Source: Melitaea cinxia (lineage: Eukaryota; Arthropoda; Insecta; Lepidoptera; Nymphalidae). From it: 64,000 bases of DNA. A program made the position numbers and the translations under genes. Below, one piece after another: positions 44,826 to 55,994 of this stretch; position 1 is the stretch's first letter, and every line of letters starts with the position of its first letter. The notes beneath the pieces were generated by a model that saw only the letters and a list, made by a program, of their open reading frames with translations, had not been told where the DNA came from and did no database searches. The stretch covers positions 2,480,001-2,544,000 of the forward strand of contig NC_059407.1 in assembly GCF_905220565.1 (NCBI RefSeq), in the 5' to 3' direction.

Positions 44826-45034
44826 CGGACCCACCGTTGGCGTTGGTGCAATTTGCAGTGACCCTGCTTTCTGTTCTGGGGTTGCGGGATCGATTCTCGT
44901 ACCGAGTCTAGCTGTACTGTGTACATTATTTAAATATGAAAATAAATGTATCTCAGCTGTTATCTAAAATACAAGCATTACGTTACCTTAGGGACAGACG
45001 ACCGTGTGCGAATTTTAAAGATATTCATTAATTT
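44826..45034 (+). mobile_element. tRNA-derived SINE
   Basis: CCACCGTTGGCGTTGGTGCA, then AGTGACCCTGCTTTCTG, a weakened B box GGGATCGATTCTC, the body CTCAGCTGTTATCTAAAA and AGACGACCGTGTGCG. It has a small insertion in the A-box region. Same family as 35.6 kb. Confidence 0.7.
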
Positions 45035-45696
45035 AACAAACTATTCATTTGTGTATTGTATTTGTATTTAAGCTAAATTTACTTCTCTTAGCTTGTAACA
45101 TTTATCGAGGCAGTTGATATAGGGATTATTTTTCCGTATGTAATTAGGTTCATCCGATATTTTAGTTTTAAGCTTATTTTAAACAGTTGAAGTAAGCCAT
45201 TGTTACCGAGTCGTTCACCTCAAAGACTATCAGATCATATTTCAGGTACCAGACATTAGCAAAAAAATGCTTTTTTTACAAATTCAATACAATAGCGACG
45301 TATCAAATTATATTATTCATATCATTACAGTTTGTTAATGAATTCGTATCATATATTACGTTTCGTTAAGTGACTATTTCACTCTATCCTGATAAAGCTA
45401 TCGGACCCATAACGAGATGAGACAAATTTTTATAACTTTTTTATCGTCTTTAAATGTTTCTTCTTTTAGATAATCATATTTGCTGTCTGTGAATTTGAAC
45501 CTTAGAGTTATTACTTGAGGTTAAACAGTTCACAAGGAACTGTTTTGTACGATGTTAGTAACTTATTTGCTTATATAATCAGTGAATCATAACCTATTAA
45601 TTACATTACTTAGTAATTAATAAGATACGGATAGGTTAGAAAATCTACATTAACCAGTTAGTTCTCTGTTGACTTTAAAAAATTGTAACCAATTTT
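45035..45696. other. AT-rich sequence, no gene seen
   Basis: No recognised feature. Confidence 0.4.
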
Positions 45697-45775
45697 AATA
45701 TTATATATATGTGTGTGTGTATTATATGTGTGTATTATATGTGTATATATATGTATTATATGTAGTATATTTACC
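45697..45775. repeat. Compound TATATG/TG microsatellite
   Basis: Mixed TATA, GTGTGT and TATTATATGTG units over about 80 bp. Confidence 0.75.
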
Positions 45776-45837
45776 TATTTTTATATCATATAGCTTGTAA
45801 TCAACTATTTGTACACTTCCCTACCGCTTCTCATTTT

Positions 45838-45985
45838 ATATGCCCTGTCCTATACCCTAAGGTTGTCTGGAAGAAATCGCTCTTAGCGATAAGACCACCT
45901 TTGTACATCTTTCTTCGTATGTATCCCTTTTTGTAACATTTCTTTGTAGTGTACAATAAAGAGTATTTATTATTATTATTATTAT
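45838..45985 (+). repeat. LINE 3'-UTR-like tail
   Basis: Reads AAGGTTGTCTGGAAGAAATC, TTAGCGATAAGACCACC, TTTGTACATC and GTGTACAATAAAGAGTATT, then a TTA microsatellite. Second copy of the 8.1 kb family. AATAAA just before the tail looks like a polyadenylation signal. Confidence 0.7.
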
Positions 45986-47867
45986 ATGTCTCATTTAACC
46001 AATTTTAATATATCTCGCATTTAAAATTCAAGTAGCTACGTAATCACAATGATAAAAAAAATGGTAGCTATCGTTTGTGGACCGTTAATGATTTATCGTG
46101 ATTGCTATTTATTTGCATATACGAGTATGTATATTTCTATGTATCGGGGAGAACCTTATTGCTAGATTCTCTGAACGTCACGGCTGCGTTATTGCAAATA
46201 TTTGATATTTGCATAAAGCAACGCGCATACGATAACACAGCGATAGAATCTAATAAAATTAATTAAATTTGATACAGTTTTCAATTGATTTATCAATGAT
46301 GAAATTGGTTGATTGAAAAGAACTACTAAGATTCTGTCCAACTACTCTATTCCATCCAGTGGTCCAACTTGGTTGAAATTTATGGTAGCTTTATAAATTA
46401 AAATTAATGATTGATTTACATAGTGGCGATTTAGTTCAGAAAAATGATTAAATTTTATACGATATTGTTATTAATTTATCGATAAATTCCGAAGGATTAT
46501 ATTATATGGATAGATATTTTTTTAAAGGTGTTTTTGTGCAAAAAAAATGTTTTAACTGACCTGATAGATCACAAACTAAACTCATACAAACAATAAAACT
46601 TTCCATATTTGAAATATTAATCTAGTTATTACTGGCTAAGAAGTAGATTAAACGTTAAAAATAACGATAATTGCCTCGCATAATGCTATATTACGTGTCG
46701 TTTTTAGGAAGGATAGGCTTTATTTATAAAACAAATACTCACGCGGCCCTATTAGGGAAGCGTTTCCACACCTCTTTCATAATCAGAAATCAGCTGGTTT
46801 ATTTAGGTTTTTGGTAATTCACGTTATTTTGGAAGTTTGATATTCGCCACAGAAATGTGGACACTGATGGCAAGAACTTACAGATCTTATCATTACAAAA
46901 TATATTATTATCATTAATTAATAATATTGGCATTTTGTAATTGTACTTAGTTGTTTTATTTCTTAATTGTGTTAAATTTTATTCTTATTTTAAAAGTAAT
47001 AATGAAATTATTGTCTATAATTTTTATTTGTATTTATTCTTATTATTATTTATAATTGTAAAATAATTGTGACATTAAAATTTTTAATTGTATTTGTTCT
47101 ATGAATGTAAGATATAATTATTTTATGGGTTATTTGTTACCCGAAATAAAGATTTATTGCCATTAAAATTGTTTCATTAGTCACAAATGAATAAAAAAAA
47201 ATATTGAAATATGACATATACGAGAATATAAATGAATACACATAATTTCATTTAGTTTTAAAACAAGGCTAGTTTGATATTTAGGGTTCAACACTTATTA
47301 ATGTTTAACGACCAAATTTATTAACTTTAAACAAAAATTAACAACAGCTTACAGCTTCACTGCTTCATATTATATTTAATCAATTACAACATAACTATTA
47401 TACTTTGTAAAATTGCGATTCTGAAGTGCTTTTAAATCCTAATAATAAAGAAAATTTGCTTTTAAGACACGCAATTAACCCAGGCCTATATTTGTTCTCG
47501 ATTATGAAATTGAGACCAGTGGCCTCACCGTGAATTTGGCTTAATACTGTCTTTAGTTCCATTCTATTTATTTTATTATCCTCATAATATTATGTGTACT
47601 AGTTTACTACACAATATTGTTAGGATGTATTGTTAAAGTTTCCTGTATTATTGTTATTAATGAATCGTGTGAAGCAAGGTTTACGTTCTGAGGTACTTTA
47701 CTGTCGTGATGTTAATGATTTAATATGGGCATGACCATCGCTTGATGTGTTGAGGAAAAACGTACAGCGAGTAACTGTGTGTATGTATGTATGTGTATAA
47801 GTGTGTTCGACACGTGTCTAGTTGGACTGCAATGTAATGAGTTTTAATATGTTACGTAATCTATATT
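45986..47867. other. AT-rich sequence, no gene seen
   Basis: No exon recognised. A trace of the GTCCGTTCGTCTG repeat family lies near 46318-46400. At 46930-47170, T-rich sequence ends GTTACCCGAAATAAAGATTT, which may be another retroelement 3' end. GT/GTAT runs lie near 47776-47800. Confidence 0.35.
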
Positions 47868-48105
47868 TTAATACGTGAAGTAAAAACTTTAGTCAACTAA
47901 AAGTCAGTACATGACGGGTGTGTATGAAATTTCGCACACTTATATAGTTAATAAAGAAAAGGCTGCAGACTGCTAATATTTCTTTTTCAAATTATCCATA
48001 AAACACACACTACCATGTATTGACACGCACACGCATTATACTACTCTGTTGTTTATTGTTAAAGTCTGTGGTTAAATTATGGTCGGATTTTGACCACTGG
48101 ATGAC
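47868..48105 (+). repeat. Family H interspersed repeat
   Basis: AATACGTGAAGTAAAAACTT, GTATGAAATTTCGCACACTT, CACTACCATGTATTGACACG and AATTATGGTCGGATTTTG, in the same order as at 38.9 kb. Confidence 0.65.
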
Positions 48106-48290
48106 CACTAGTATTTATAAATATACCATTTATTTTCATTAAAATCAATTCTATTTTTTTGGCATATTAGTACAATATGTGTTTTGTTTTCGTGTTGTTC
48201 TTGTACATAGTTAAATAAATAATATAATAATATATCTTATAGCACACACACATTGTCGTCTATTGTTATGGTAAGCAACTTTTATTTAAT

Positions 48291-48523
48291 ATAAAACTAG
48301 GTCAGCAAACAAGCGTACGGCTCACCTGGTGGTAAGCGATTACCGTAGCTTATTGACGTTTGCAACACTAGATGCACCGTAAGCGCCCCTCCTCCCGCCC
48401 TCCCAGGAGGTCTGGTCACTTTACTCGCCAACAGAAACACAAAACTGCTTGAAAACAGTATTATTTAGCTGTGTCCTTCTGTAAGGTCAAGGAGGAAATT
48501 TTTTGCTGTGCCCTATCTCAGTT
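48291..48523 (-). mobile_element. Family A element
   Basis: Reverse copy with AACTAGGTCAGCAAACAAGC at the left and TTTGCTGTGCCCTATCTCAG at the right. The GCCCGACTGGGGTAGTACC stretch is deleted. Non-coding. Confidence 0.82.
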
Positions 48524-49377
48524 AAACTTAATGCTTGTGCTATACTCGTAGGTAATAACTGACTTTTTAGACAGACGTCGTATAGTTACATTTTATAAAA
48601 ATGTATGTGATGATCATTTAGTTTTTTTGTCAACCTTACTAGGTCTTCCCTTTTATTGATTTAGAAATAGAATATATCATAACCCCTTAATGTTACGTTT
48701 AAATGACTTGAAACCCGGATATATAAAAATCTTTGAAATTATAAAGATGAAAACGGGCAAACGAAGGCACGAGTATGGAAGGTTTTTAACTAAAATTATA
48801 TAATGATAAAGTACCCACGTACATATGTACATATACACATTTTTTATATATTTTTTTATTTTATTTAGGATAACAAACAATTGCACATTAAAAGTTTACA
48901 TAGTACCTTAATATCATAAATATAAACATTCCACAGCCAGCATCGTTATCCACATAATAATATTATATACATGGTAGCACACTATTTGTGAAAATGTAAA
49001 TTACAATTTACATTTTTATTTTATAATCAAGAAGCGCATTTTAAAGCCTCATAATGATTTAGCATTTTGGAGATAACCGGCTAACGGATAAACATGGTCG
49101 ATGTAAAATGCGACTGATTCGTTCGTCTGTTTCAATCAATCTTAATTAATTGTAAGATGAGGGTCAATGGCCTCCTAATCCTAAATATTTACATTGAACA
49201 CTTTGTAGCGAAATGATTAAGGTTGTGACATGTGGATTTATTGCGGACGTTGGAATGGCTTGGTTTTTATGGATGTCAAGAAGTAATCGATTGGTATTTC
49301 ATGGTGATCTGTCAGTTCTATAGACATTAACAAGATGTTAAACATTTTATGTAATATCAAAGGTTGATATATGAACT
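48524..49377. other. AT-rich sequence, no gene seen
   Basis: A 69-codon minus-strand frame at 48677-48886 is AT-driven. A possible trace of the GTCCGTTCGTCTG repeat lies near 49055-49150. Confidence 0.35.
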
Positions 49378-49567
49378 AATGTGTCGAGACCCTTGGTCCG
49401 TGGGGTCCTAGTGCTATAACCCTTTTTAAGGAAATATCGAAAAGGTTATTCGACGTCACAGGAGACCGAAGAGCTGGCAGCTACTTCGGACAAAGAATTA
49501 GTCTAGCTATTCAAAGGGGGAACGCTGCCAGTATCTTCGGAACCTTACCTAAAGGGACTCCTTTTAA
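49378..49567 (+). pseudogene. Non-LTR retrotransposon RT-protein remnant
   Basis: One continuous plus-strand frame, starting after a TAA, reads ETLGPWGPSAITLFKEISKR, then LFDVTGDRRAGSYFGQRISL and AIQRGNAASIFGTLPKGTP. This conserved block belongs to lepidopteran non-LTR retrotransposon ORF2 proteins (the RGNAAS motif). It lacks a start codon, so no ATG-based frame finds it. It is about 60 codons long, with flanks that are unrelated AT-rich DNA. No frame break is visible within it. Confidence 0.7.
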
Positions 49568-50612
49568 TAATATTTTTTAATTATTATATTATGTATATAT
49601 ATATATATATATACTTAAGGTTTTTTAGTTTAATGTTATTTAACTAATGTAAGAACGTAATGTTTTGTAATATATATGGTATCCATGAGAGAAAATATTA
49701 TTATATATTATCCTTTTTTACCGTCGGATTCCATTATATTTCTTACATATTTCTATTCGCAAAAATTGATCTAAAAGCTGTAGTTTATAATAAAATAAAT
49801 AAAAATAAAAAGATTTATGTAATACTTAAACTTAAACTATTACTACTTACTTAATTAAAAATATATCTTCGAAACTATGTTTAGATATAGTATTGTTTAA
49901 TATAATTATATAAGTGTTCATTAATATTCGTACTTCTCTTCCTTTTTAGAAAACAACATTTAGGTATTTTAGGTAACAAAAAATTGACTTAAGAAATACC
50001 AAAAAAAAAAACAAAAAAAACTTACAGTAAAATTATAATCAATTTAAAAATACACAGTTTACCTAATCACATACCCGAAAATAAGAATTTAATTATAAAA
50101 ACGAGCAAAAATCCCTTTAAATTTTCTCAATTGCATCAATATTTGTATCGAACGAAATCGAAAAACATGATACTTTCGTGTAATAATCGCCGCGGGCTGT
50201 TCATTTAATTTCATTTACAAATGCAAGTAACAGCTAAGTGCATAATATATAGTCACAATTCATAAATACGAAAATTACCTTCGACCTGATTTTAATCCAA
50301 ATAACACTTTAATACAACAGTTCTACAAAAAGGTCTGCTTGCTGTGTAAAACGTATTCTTAAGCTGCTTCCAGACAAGCATATATAAAACGAATATTTAA
50401 TTATAATAATAATGTATTCTGTACACTAGGAAAAAATTACAAAAACGAAGAAAAAGCTATATTTTTAAGACTCTTGGATAAAAACTGAAACATAAAAATT
50501 TAAAAGAAGAAATATACGTTATACGTTAACATACAATAGATATCTTTAAAAATAAAACTTACAAAATAAATTTAATAGACTTATTGAAACAAAAATTAAT
50601 TAATCATTAGGA
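49568..50612. other. AT-rich sequence, no gene seen
   Basis: Contains a TA run at about 49593-49612 and a 64-codon AT-driven frame at 49660-49854. Nothing else recognised. Confidence 0.4.
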
Positions 50613-50624
50613 CCAACTATTAAT

Positions 50625-50963
50625 CATCATCATCATCACCGTCATCATTTCAGCCTATAGCAGTCCACTGCTGGACATAGGCCTTCACAAGTTCGTGCCA
50701 AAAATGGCGTAAACTCATGTGTTTTGCCTACCACGCTGGGCAGGCGGGTTGGTGACCGCAGGGCTGGTTTTTGTCGCATCGAAGACGCTGCTGCCCGTCT
50801 TCGGCCTGTGTATTTTAAAGCCAGCAGTTGGATGACTATCCCGCCGTTGGCCGGCTTTATAAGTTCCAAGATGGTAGTGGAACTGTGTCATCCCTTAGTC
50901 GCCTCGTACGATACCCACGGAAAGAGGGGGGGTGGGATATTCTTTAATGCCGTAGCCACACAG
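50625..50963 (-). mobile_element. Family B short retroelement, full-length
   Basis: On the minus strand it starts CTGTGTGGCTACGGCATT and ends in a GAT-repeat tail (the CATCATCATC run at 50625-50648). Flanked by CCAACTATTAAT at 50613-50624 and 50964-50975, a perfect 12-bp target-site duplication. Frames of 74 and 87 codons over it are shadows. Confidence 0.9.
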
Positions 50964-51081
50964 CCAACTATTAATACAGACTATTAATACAAAATAATGT
51001 ACGTTTTAAATAGGCATCCATAAAAGCAATTCACCAATCCGTAGCAGATCAGAGTGATAAATAAAATTCTTGCTCTTTGAT

Positions 51082-51307
51082 AACTGAGGTAGGGCAGACA
51101 TCAGGAAATTTCCTGGTCAAATATGGAGTAACCCGACTGGGGTAGTACCTTACAGAATAATATCACAGCTAAATAATATTGTTTTCAAGCAGTGTTGTGT
51201 TCCTGTTGGTGAGTAAGGTTCTGGTGTTGCAGACGTCTAAAACCTACGGTAATCGCGTACCATCAGGTGAGCCGTACGCTTGTTTACCGATCTACGATTT
51301 TTTTTTA
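51082..51307 (+). mobile_element. Family A element with internal deletion
   Basis: Starts AACTGAGGTAGGGCAGAC. About 60 bp between GAGTAAGGT and TCTGGTGTTGCAG are missing. It ends TTACCGATCTACG and a T-rich stretch, so the A-tail is altered. Confidence 0.8.
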
Positions 51308-52051
51308 TTGCTTAAGAGTCGTCATGTAGTGACTTCTTATATACATTGTACACTTTACATTTTTTTCTTTAAAGAGTAACTGCAAAGTTTCGTCCCGAGT
51401 CTTCTCTGTAGAATCTACATTCCGAATCGGCGGAAGCTCCACTTTTAACAATCATTAATCATTTAATTTGTAAAATGACGATTTAAAAGTTATCTTGAAG
51501 CTTAGGTAGTTGAATAAGTTTATTTTTGTTTTTGATTTTGTAACTAACCAGAAAACAAAAAAAAAAATTGAATCACGTTGTTAGGAAAACTATAGGTCGA
51601 TAAATTTTTTTTTTTTTTATCAAAAGATATTTAAAAATTTGCACATATCGCGAATAATATTTAAAAAAAAATTTAAGCGTATATTTCTATAAGCGAATAT
51701 CTGTATTAAGCATTAATCCTCACTTAAATACCACTTGATTTCCACTGATTGTCAGGTGATGGGCACTTCGATCTTAATACGAATATTATCGAGATGTTTA
51801 TGTGACGGACATACGGGCCATTTCGAAAAAAAAATTCAATATGAACCTTTATACTAACGACCTCTTAAAGTTCTCGGCGATAGCTGAACCGAAAAGGTGG
51901 AATTTTAATAAGTTAGCAGAAATAACGCTAATTTTTTTTTAATATTTTTTCCGTGTTTGTCCTTTTTTGTAACAGACTATACTTTATTTGTAGATTCGCT
52001 TGGGTTATGTGTATAAAAAAAGCTCCATTGTGAGTTTTAGGGATAATTTGA
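51308..52051. other. AT-rich sequence, no gene seen
   Basis: No gene. TTTCGTCCCGAGTC and CTACATTCCGAATCGG near 51390-51435 recur near 55735-55775, so an old interspersed repeat is shared between these two sites. Confidence 0.35.
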
Positions 52052-52351
52052 CACCGCTCTGGTGTAGTAGTGCGTGTGCATGTGCGGCGCCTAAGCACCA
52101 GCGGTTGCTGATTCAATTCCCGCTCGTGGATGTGTATTTCCATCTGGTCCTCTGTACACTCCACCGTGCCTCTGGGGGCAAATTAAGCTGTCCCGGTTGT
52201 TATCACAAACACCTGATAGCGATCGCTACGCATAGTAGAGAATAAATTTGCCAACTCGTAGTAGAGCAGCATGGTGGATTAAGCTCCGAACCGTCTCCTA
52301 CATGGAAAAGGAGGTCTATTCTCAGTTTTAGGATGTTACAGACTGAATAAA
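52052..52351 (+). mobile_element. tRNA-derived SINE, second family, full-length
   Basis: Head ACCGCTCTGGTGTAGTAGTG has an A-box-like start, and GATTCAATTCCCGCTCGTGG at 52110 onward is a B box. The body includes GATAGCGATCGCTACGCATA and GGTGGATTAAGCTCCGA, and ends GGATGTTACAGACTGAA. The 3' part recurs at 54.1 kb and the head at 25.7 kb. A frame of 81 codons over it is incidental. Confidence 0.75.
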
Positions 52352-52669
52352 CCGAACCGCGAAAGTACAATAACTTATGTATGTCGATGTACAGACAACT
52401 AGTAACTTATTGTGCGGTGTTTTGTTTATAATATACAAATAAATAAATAGGAATGGATTTAGAGATTAACGGAAACAAACAAACTGCTTAGGCTCCATAT
52501 TTGCTCTTCCTGCGCGCCTTTGAACGTGGACCTCACGCGGTGTTCCCGGGGGATTTGTTATTATAATATTTTTTGTACGTATGTTGGCACTATTGACTTG
52601 TAAACTTTTTGTATGTACTTGAGTAGAAATGACTGAAAAATTTTGGTGTCTAGATTTTTTTTAAATAAG
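52352..52669. other. No gene seen
   Basis: A short GC-rich spot, CCTCACGCGGTGTTCCCGGG, near 52530. Otherwise nothing recognised. Confidence 0.35.
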
Positions 52670-52860
52670 TTTTATTCTGATAAGTTATATCTTCTGTGGC
52701 CATCGGTTTCACCCATCTTAATTTGAGGAAAAAAAGGTACTCTACATTATATAGCCTTTTGTCTTCTTCGGAAAATGGACTACCCAATACAAAAATAATT
52801 TTTCAATTCAAACTAGTCAGTTCCTGAGACAAACAAATATTAGCTTTATTAGTATAGATT
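52670..52860 (+). repeat. Decayed interspersed repeat
   Basis: CATCGGTTTCACCCATC at the left, GACTACCCAATACAAAAATA, and TTAGCTTTATTAGTATAGAT at the right. A shorter relative of the 27.6 kb repeat. Confidence 0.55.
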
Positions 52861-53229
52861 TCATGCGAAATTCTCGTAAATAACATATGATTGGTTTGCT
52901 ATTGGTAAATTATGAATTAGGTAAACATATTCTATTTGATTACTTTAGTAGGTAATTATTATTTACTAGTAAATTGGAACTTATATACACGCTGTAAAGT
53001 GTAAAACTATAACTTGTAGCCGCGAAACAATTACTATAATATTTGAAAAAGAAGCCACACGTTTTTTATGATGTGTAATAAGAAATATAATTATAACATA
53101 CAAATATCGAAATTCATGTTTACAATCACATGCGAACAGTAATATTTTTTGTATCAATTGTATTTTAGTCGGCAAACTGTATGAATGTTCTGTAAGTATG
53201 TAACAAAACACCGCACGATATCACGTTAT
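52861..53229. other. AT-rich sequence, no gene seen
   Basis: No recognised feature. Confidence 0.4.
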
Positions 53230-53720
53230 CCATTAAATAAATTCCAGAGATAAAAAACCCGAATTGTAGTATCGTTGCTCCGCGAAATGCATTCAAAACA
53301 ACGATACTAGAGGACAGCGGTTGACTCACCGGCGTCGAATGCGCTACGATTTCCCGCGCAAAGTCCTCTCTCGCAAACCCTTTTACACACCGAACACCGC
53401 TAAATAAACCTTAAAACGATAAAAATAAAGCTCATTTTAACTTGCTACGCAATTTTACAACCGCATTAACGATTTGTACAGCTATATAAATAGTGCAACA
53501 GTGCGTTCCGCGAACTGGCTGCGTTCATTTTCCTCTTCGAAGGAATGCGACTTGACGTCACTGTTAACCTACCTATTCAAACACACCCGACATCCGACAG
53601 AAACTTCAAAGGGCGCTAGCAATTTCAATTTGTCGCATAATAATTCCGTGAATAACCGTACGATTTGAAATGTAATGACGCCATTTAAATTTAACGTGCA
53701 CTCGACGGACCTTTCGAAAT
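53230..53720 (+). promoter_or_regulatory. Candidate promoter or enhancer island
   Basis: A non-repetitive, GC-richer island of about 490 bp. In order: a perfect 11-bp dyad TAGTATCGTTG (53267-53277) and CAACGATACTA (53299-53309) around a 21-base loop; an E2F-like double site TTTCCCGCGCAAA (53350-53362); a TATA-like TATATAAATA (53483-53492); and a full CRE TGACGTCA (53553-53560). A splice-donor-like GTAAGT lies near 54010. No protein-coding first exon is recognisable, so any transcript would begin with untranslated sequence. An enhancer is the main alternative. Confidence 0.3.
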
Positions 53721-54127
53721 TGTCAGTTTTATTTTCGTATGTCTGCAGGATAACGGTACCGTTCTGAGCGTTGATAGAGAGCGCACTTATCTTATTTGCA
53801 TTCTATTTGTAGAGAATGAGGTATTTTATTGTTATACCTGGAATGTGTACAAGGCGTCTTTGCAGTGTAAAACTTACGTAACCATAGAGCCCTTATTATG
53901 TAGGTAGTGATAAGGTAATCTTTAAGTGCAGAAGTATGTTTTTTACGAGCAATTGAAATATCAAGATTGGTAGTAAATGTTCTATGTAAGGTAATATTAA
54001 GTTCGTTTTCGTAAGTAGAACTGTATATAGTTTAATTTTGTGGGCTATTTTAGTTTTACTAGTAAATACCTACTTTACAGCGGTTCCTAGTAAATTTATG
54101 ATGTTAACTTATATTATTTACCTTGAT
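53721..54127. other. AT-rich sequence, no gene seen
   Basis: No recognised feature. Confidence 0.4.
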
Positions 54128-54270
54128 GACTACCTGATAACGATCGTTACTCATAGTAGGGAATATATCCGCCAACCCGCATTGGAGCTGCGTGGTGGAT
54201 TAAGCTCCGATCCTTCTTCTACATGGGGAAAGAGGCCTATGCCCAGAAGTGGTATATTACAGGCTGAAGC
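54128..54270 (+). mobile_element. SINE, 5'-truncated copy
   Basis: CTACCTGATAACGATCGTTA, GGTGGATTAAGCTCCGATCC, AAAGAGGCCTATGCCCAG and ATATTACAGGCTGAAGC. It matches the 3' half of the 52.1 kb SINE. The tRNA-like head is missing. Confidence 0.7.
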
Positions 54271-55950
54271 TTTAATATTATTTATTGCGGATGTAATAAG
54301 AATTCACGCTATAACTTCGGCTTTTATCTTAGAAATGTGGTAATAGTCAAATTCCGACTCCGCCTTTCTGCCACACCCTGTTAATATATTTGATAAGCTC
54401 AGAGGTACAGTTGGGAACAGTCTTGGTTTACCGGCACTATAAGGCTTATCTCCACGGCTTAAGCTGGCCACTGGACTAGCGAAGGTAAAGCTGCGAAACT
54501 GGATATAATTACCGTTAGAATAATTCTCTGCTCTGTGTTTAACGAAAGGGTACTAGTTGCCTTTTTTCTTATTGTTAGAATAAAAAGTTTAGTTATTAAG
54601 AATTGATATCCAGCGTTTCATAGTAAAATTTATTGCTAACTTTAATAAAACATAGCATGGTTATACCAAAATGCCATAGGTAAAATCATGAAAAAATGAG
54701 TATAACACATTTTTTAAAATTTACAAGAAAAAATTACCAATCGGGTCGTAAATCCTCGTAATTGGTGTATAAATCCTTTTTTATACAGTTTTTTTTTTTT
54801 ACGTTTAAGTTAAATATTTTCAATATATTACTAAGCTATTTTTGTTTGATACCAAAAATCGAATATCATAATAATTGCTTTCAAACTTAAACTCGTCCTA
54901 ATTAGTAAATTAATTATACTTTAGTATTGACATAACCACTAAATTGTTTGCTTCATTTACATATCCTACGCGGTTTTTACTAGTCGATGTAATTCAAGAC
55001 TGTTTTTTCTATATACATATTATGCACTATCTATAAAGGCCTTTTTACTGAGTAAGGTATGATGACACTATAAAATATTCTATATCTCTGTATAAATTAT
55101 ATGACTATATCTATATAAATATACGACTCACGATATCAGTGTCACAAGAACAAGCCAATCTGCGTGGGACGCTTATATTTGCTATTTTAAATAGAAACTT
55201 AAACAGAATCCATTCAGAACCTCACTTTTTAACTACAATAACACTAAAAAGTCAATTCCATTGATTGACAGATCGGCCATACGTCAAAGTCGTGTGAAAC
55301 TCGAAGCATTCTTCACAAAGTAGCAAAATTATTTGTCCTCTAACTAAGCGCCGTAAACTATGTAATGTATAATAATTAACCGTCGACTTTGAGGATAAAT
55401 CATTTCGAAAGTTTTCTCGTTCGAACGGTTAAAGTCGTACGCTTTTATAATAAACGCCGCGTCGACTTGAGATATTTTTATTAATTTGCTTAGTAGACAA
55501 ATGAATAGTCGTTATTTTTACTTAGTTCTGGTAAACGGTTGTGTTCGGGGATTCTTCTGTTTCTTGTTCCATTTCTGTTTAGCTAAAGACTGTTTAAATT
55601 ACTAAAGTTTTTCGGCGCAGGATTATATATTTGATAAAGATGTGTGGACTTAGTGTTAGTTTCATGCAAGATATCACTAATTTTGTACTAAAACACAGTT
55701 TATATATCATTTCCAAAAGAGTAACTGCGGAGTTTCTTCCCGATTATTCTGTACAGAATCTACATTCCGAATCGGTGGTAGCTTCACTTTTAAAAACTAA
55801 TAATAATTACTTTAAAATTTAAATTTGTAAAATGACGATTCGAAAGTGCTTTTGAAGCCTATTTGAATAAAGCTATTTTTGATTTTGATCGATGTTCGAT
55901 GAAACGATCTGCGTAATTTTGCCCATATAGCCCTGTTGATCTATACTAAT
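54271..55950. other. AT-rich sequence, old repeat traces
   Basis: No gene. GTCGATGTAATTCAAGACTG at about 54983 resembles the right end of the 5.8 kb MITE-like family (GTCGATGTAATTGAAGTCGG). The segment 55720-55780 shares phrases with 51.4 kb. Confidence 0.35.
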
Positions 55951-55994
55951 GTCATCATCATCATCATTACTTTAATAATAATAATAATAATAAA
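55951..55994. repeat. ATC then AAT microsatellite
   Basis: A TCA/ATC run followed by an ATA/AAT run. This may be the bare tail of a lost retroelement. Confidence 0.7.

Noticed and set aside
48677..48886. 69-codon minus-strand frame as a membrane peptide
   Set aside because: Hydrophobic residues follow from AT-rich codons (I, Y, F, K); no other support.
50625..50648. CATCATCATC run as a stand-alone microsatellite
   Set aside because: It is the reversed GAT tail of the family B element, bounded by the target-site duplication.
54038..54343. 101-codon plus-strand frame as a gene
   Set aside because: Its centre is the 5'-truncated SINE at 54.13-54.27 kb.
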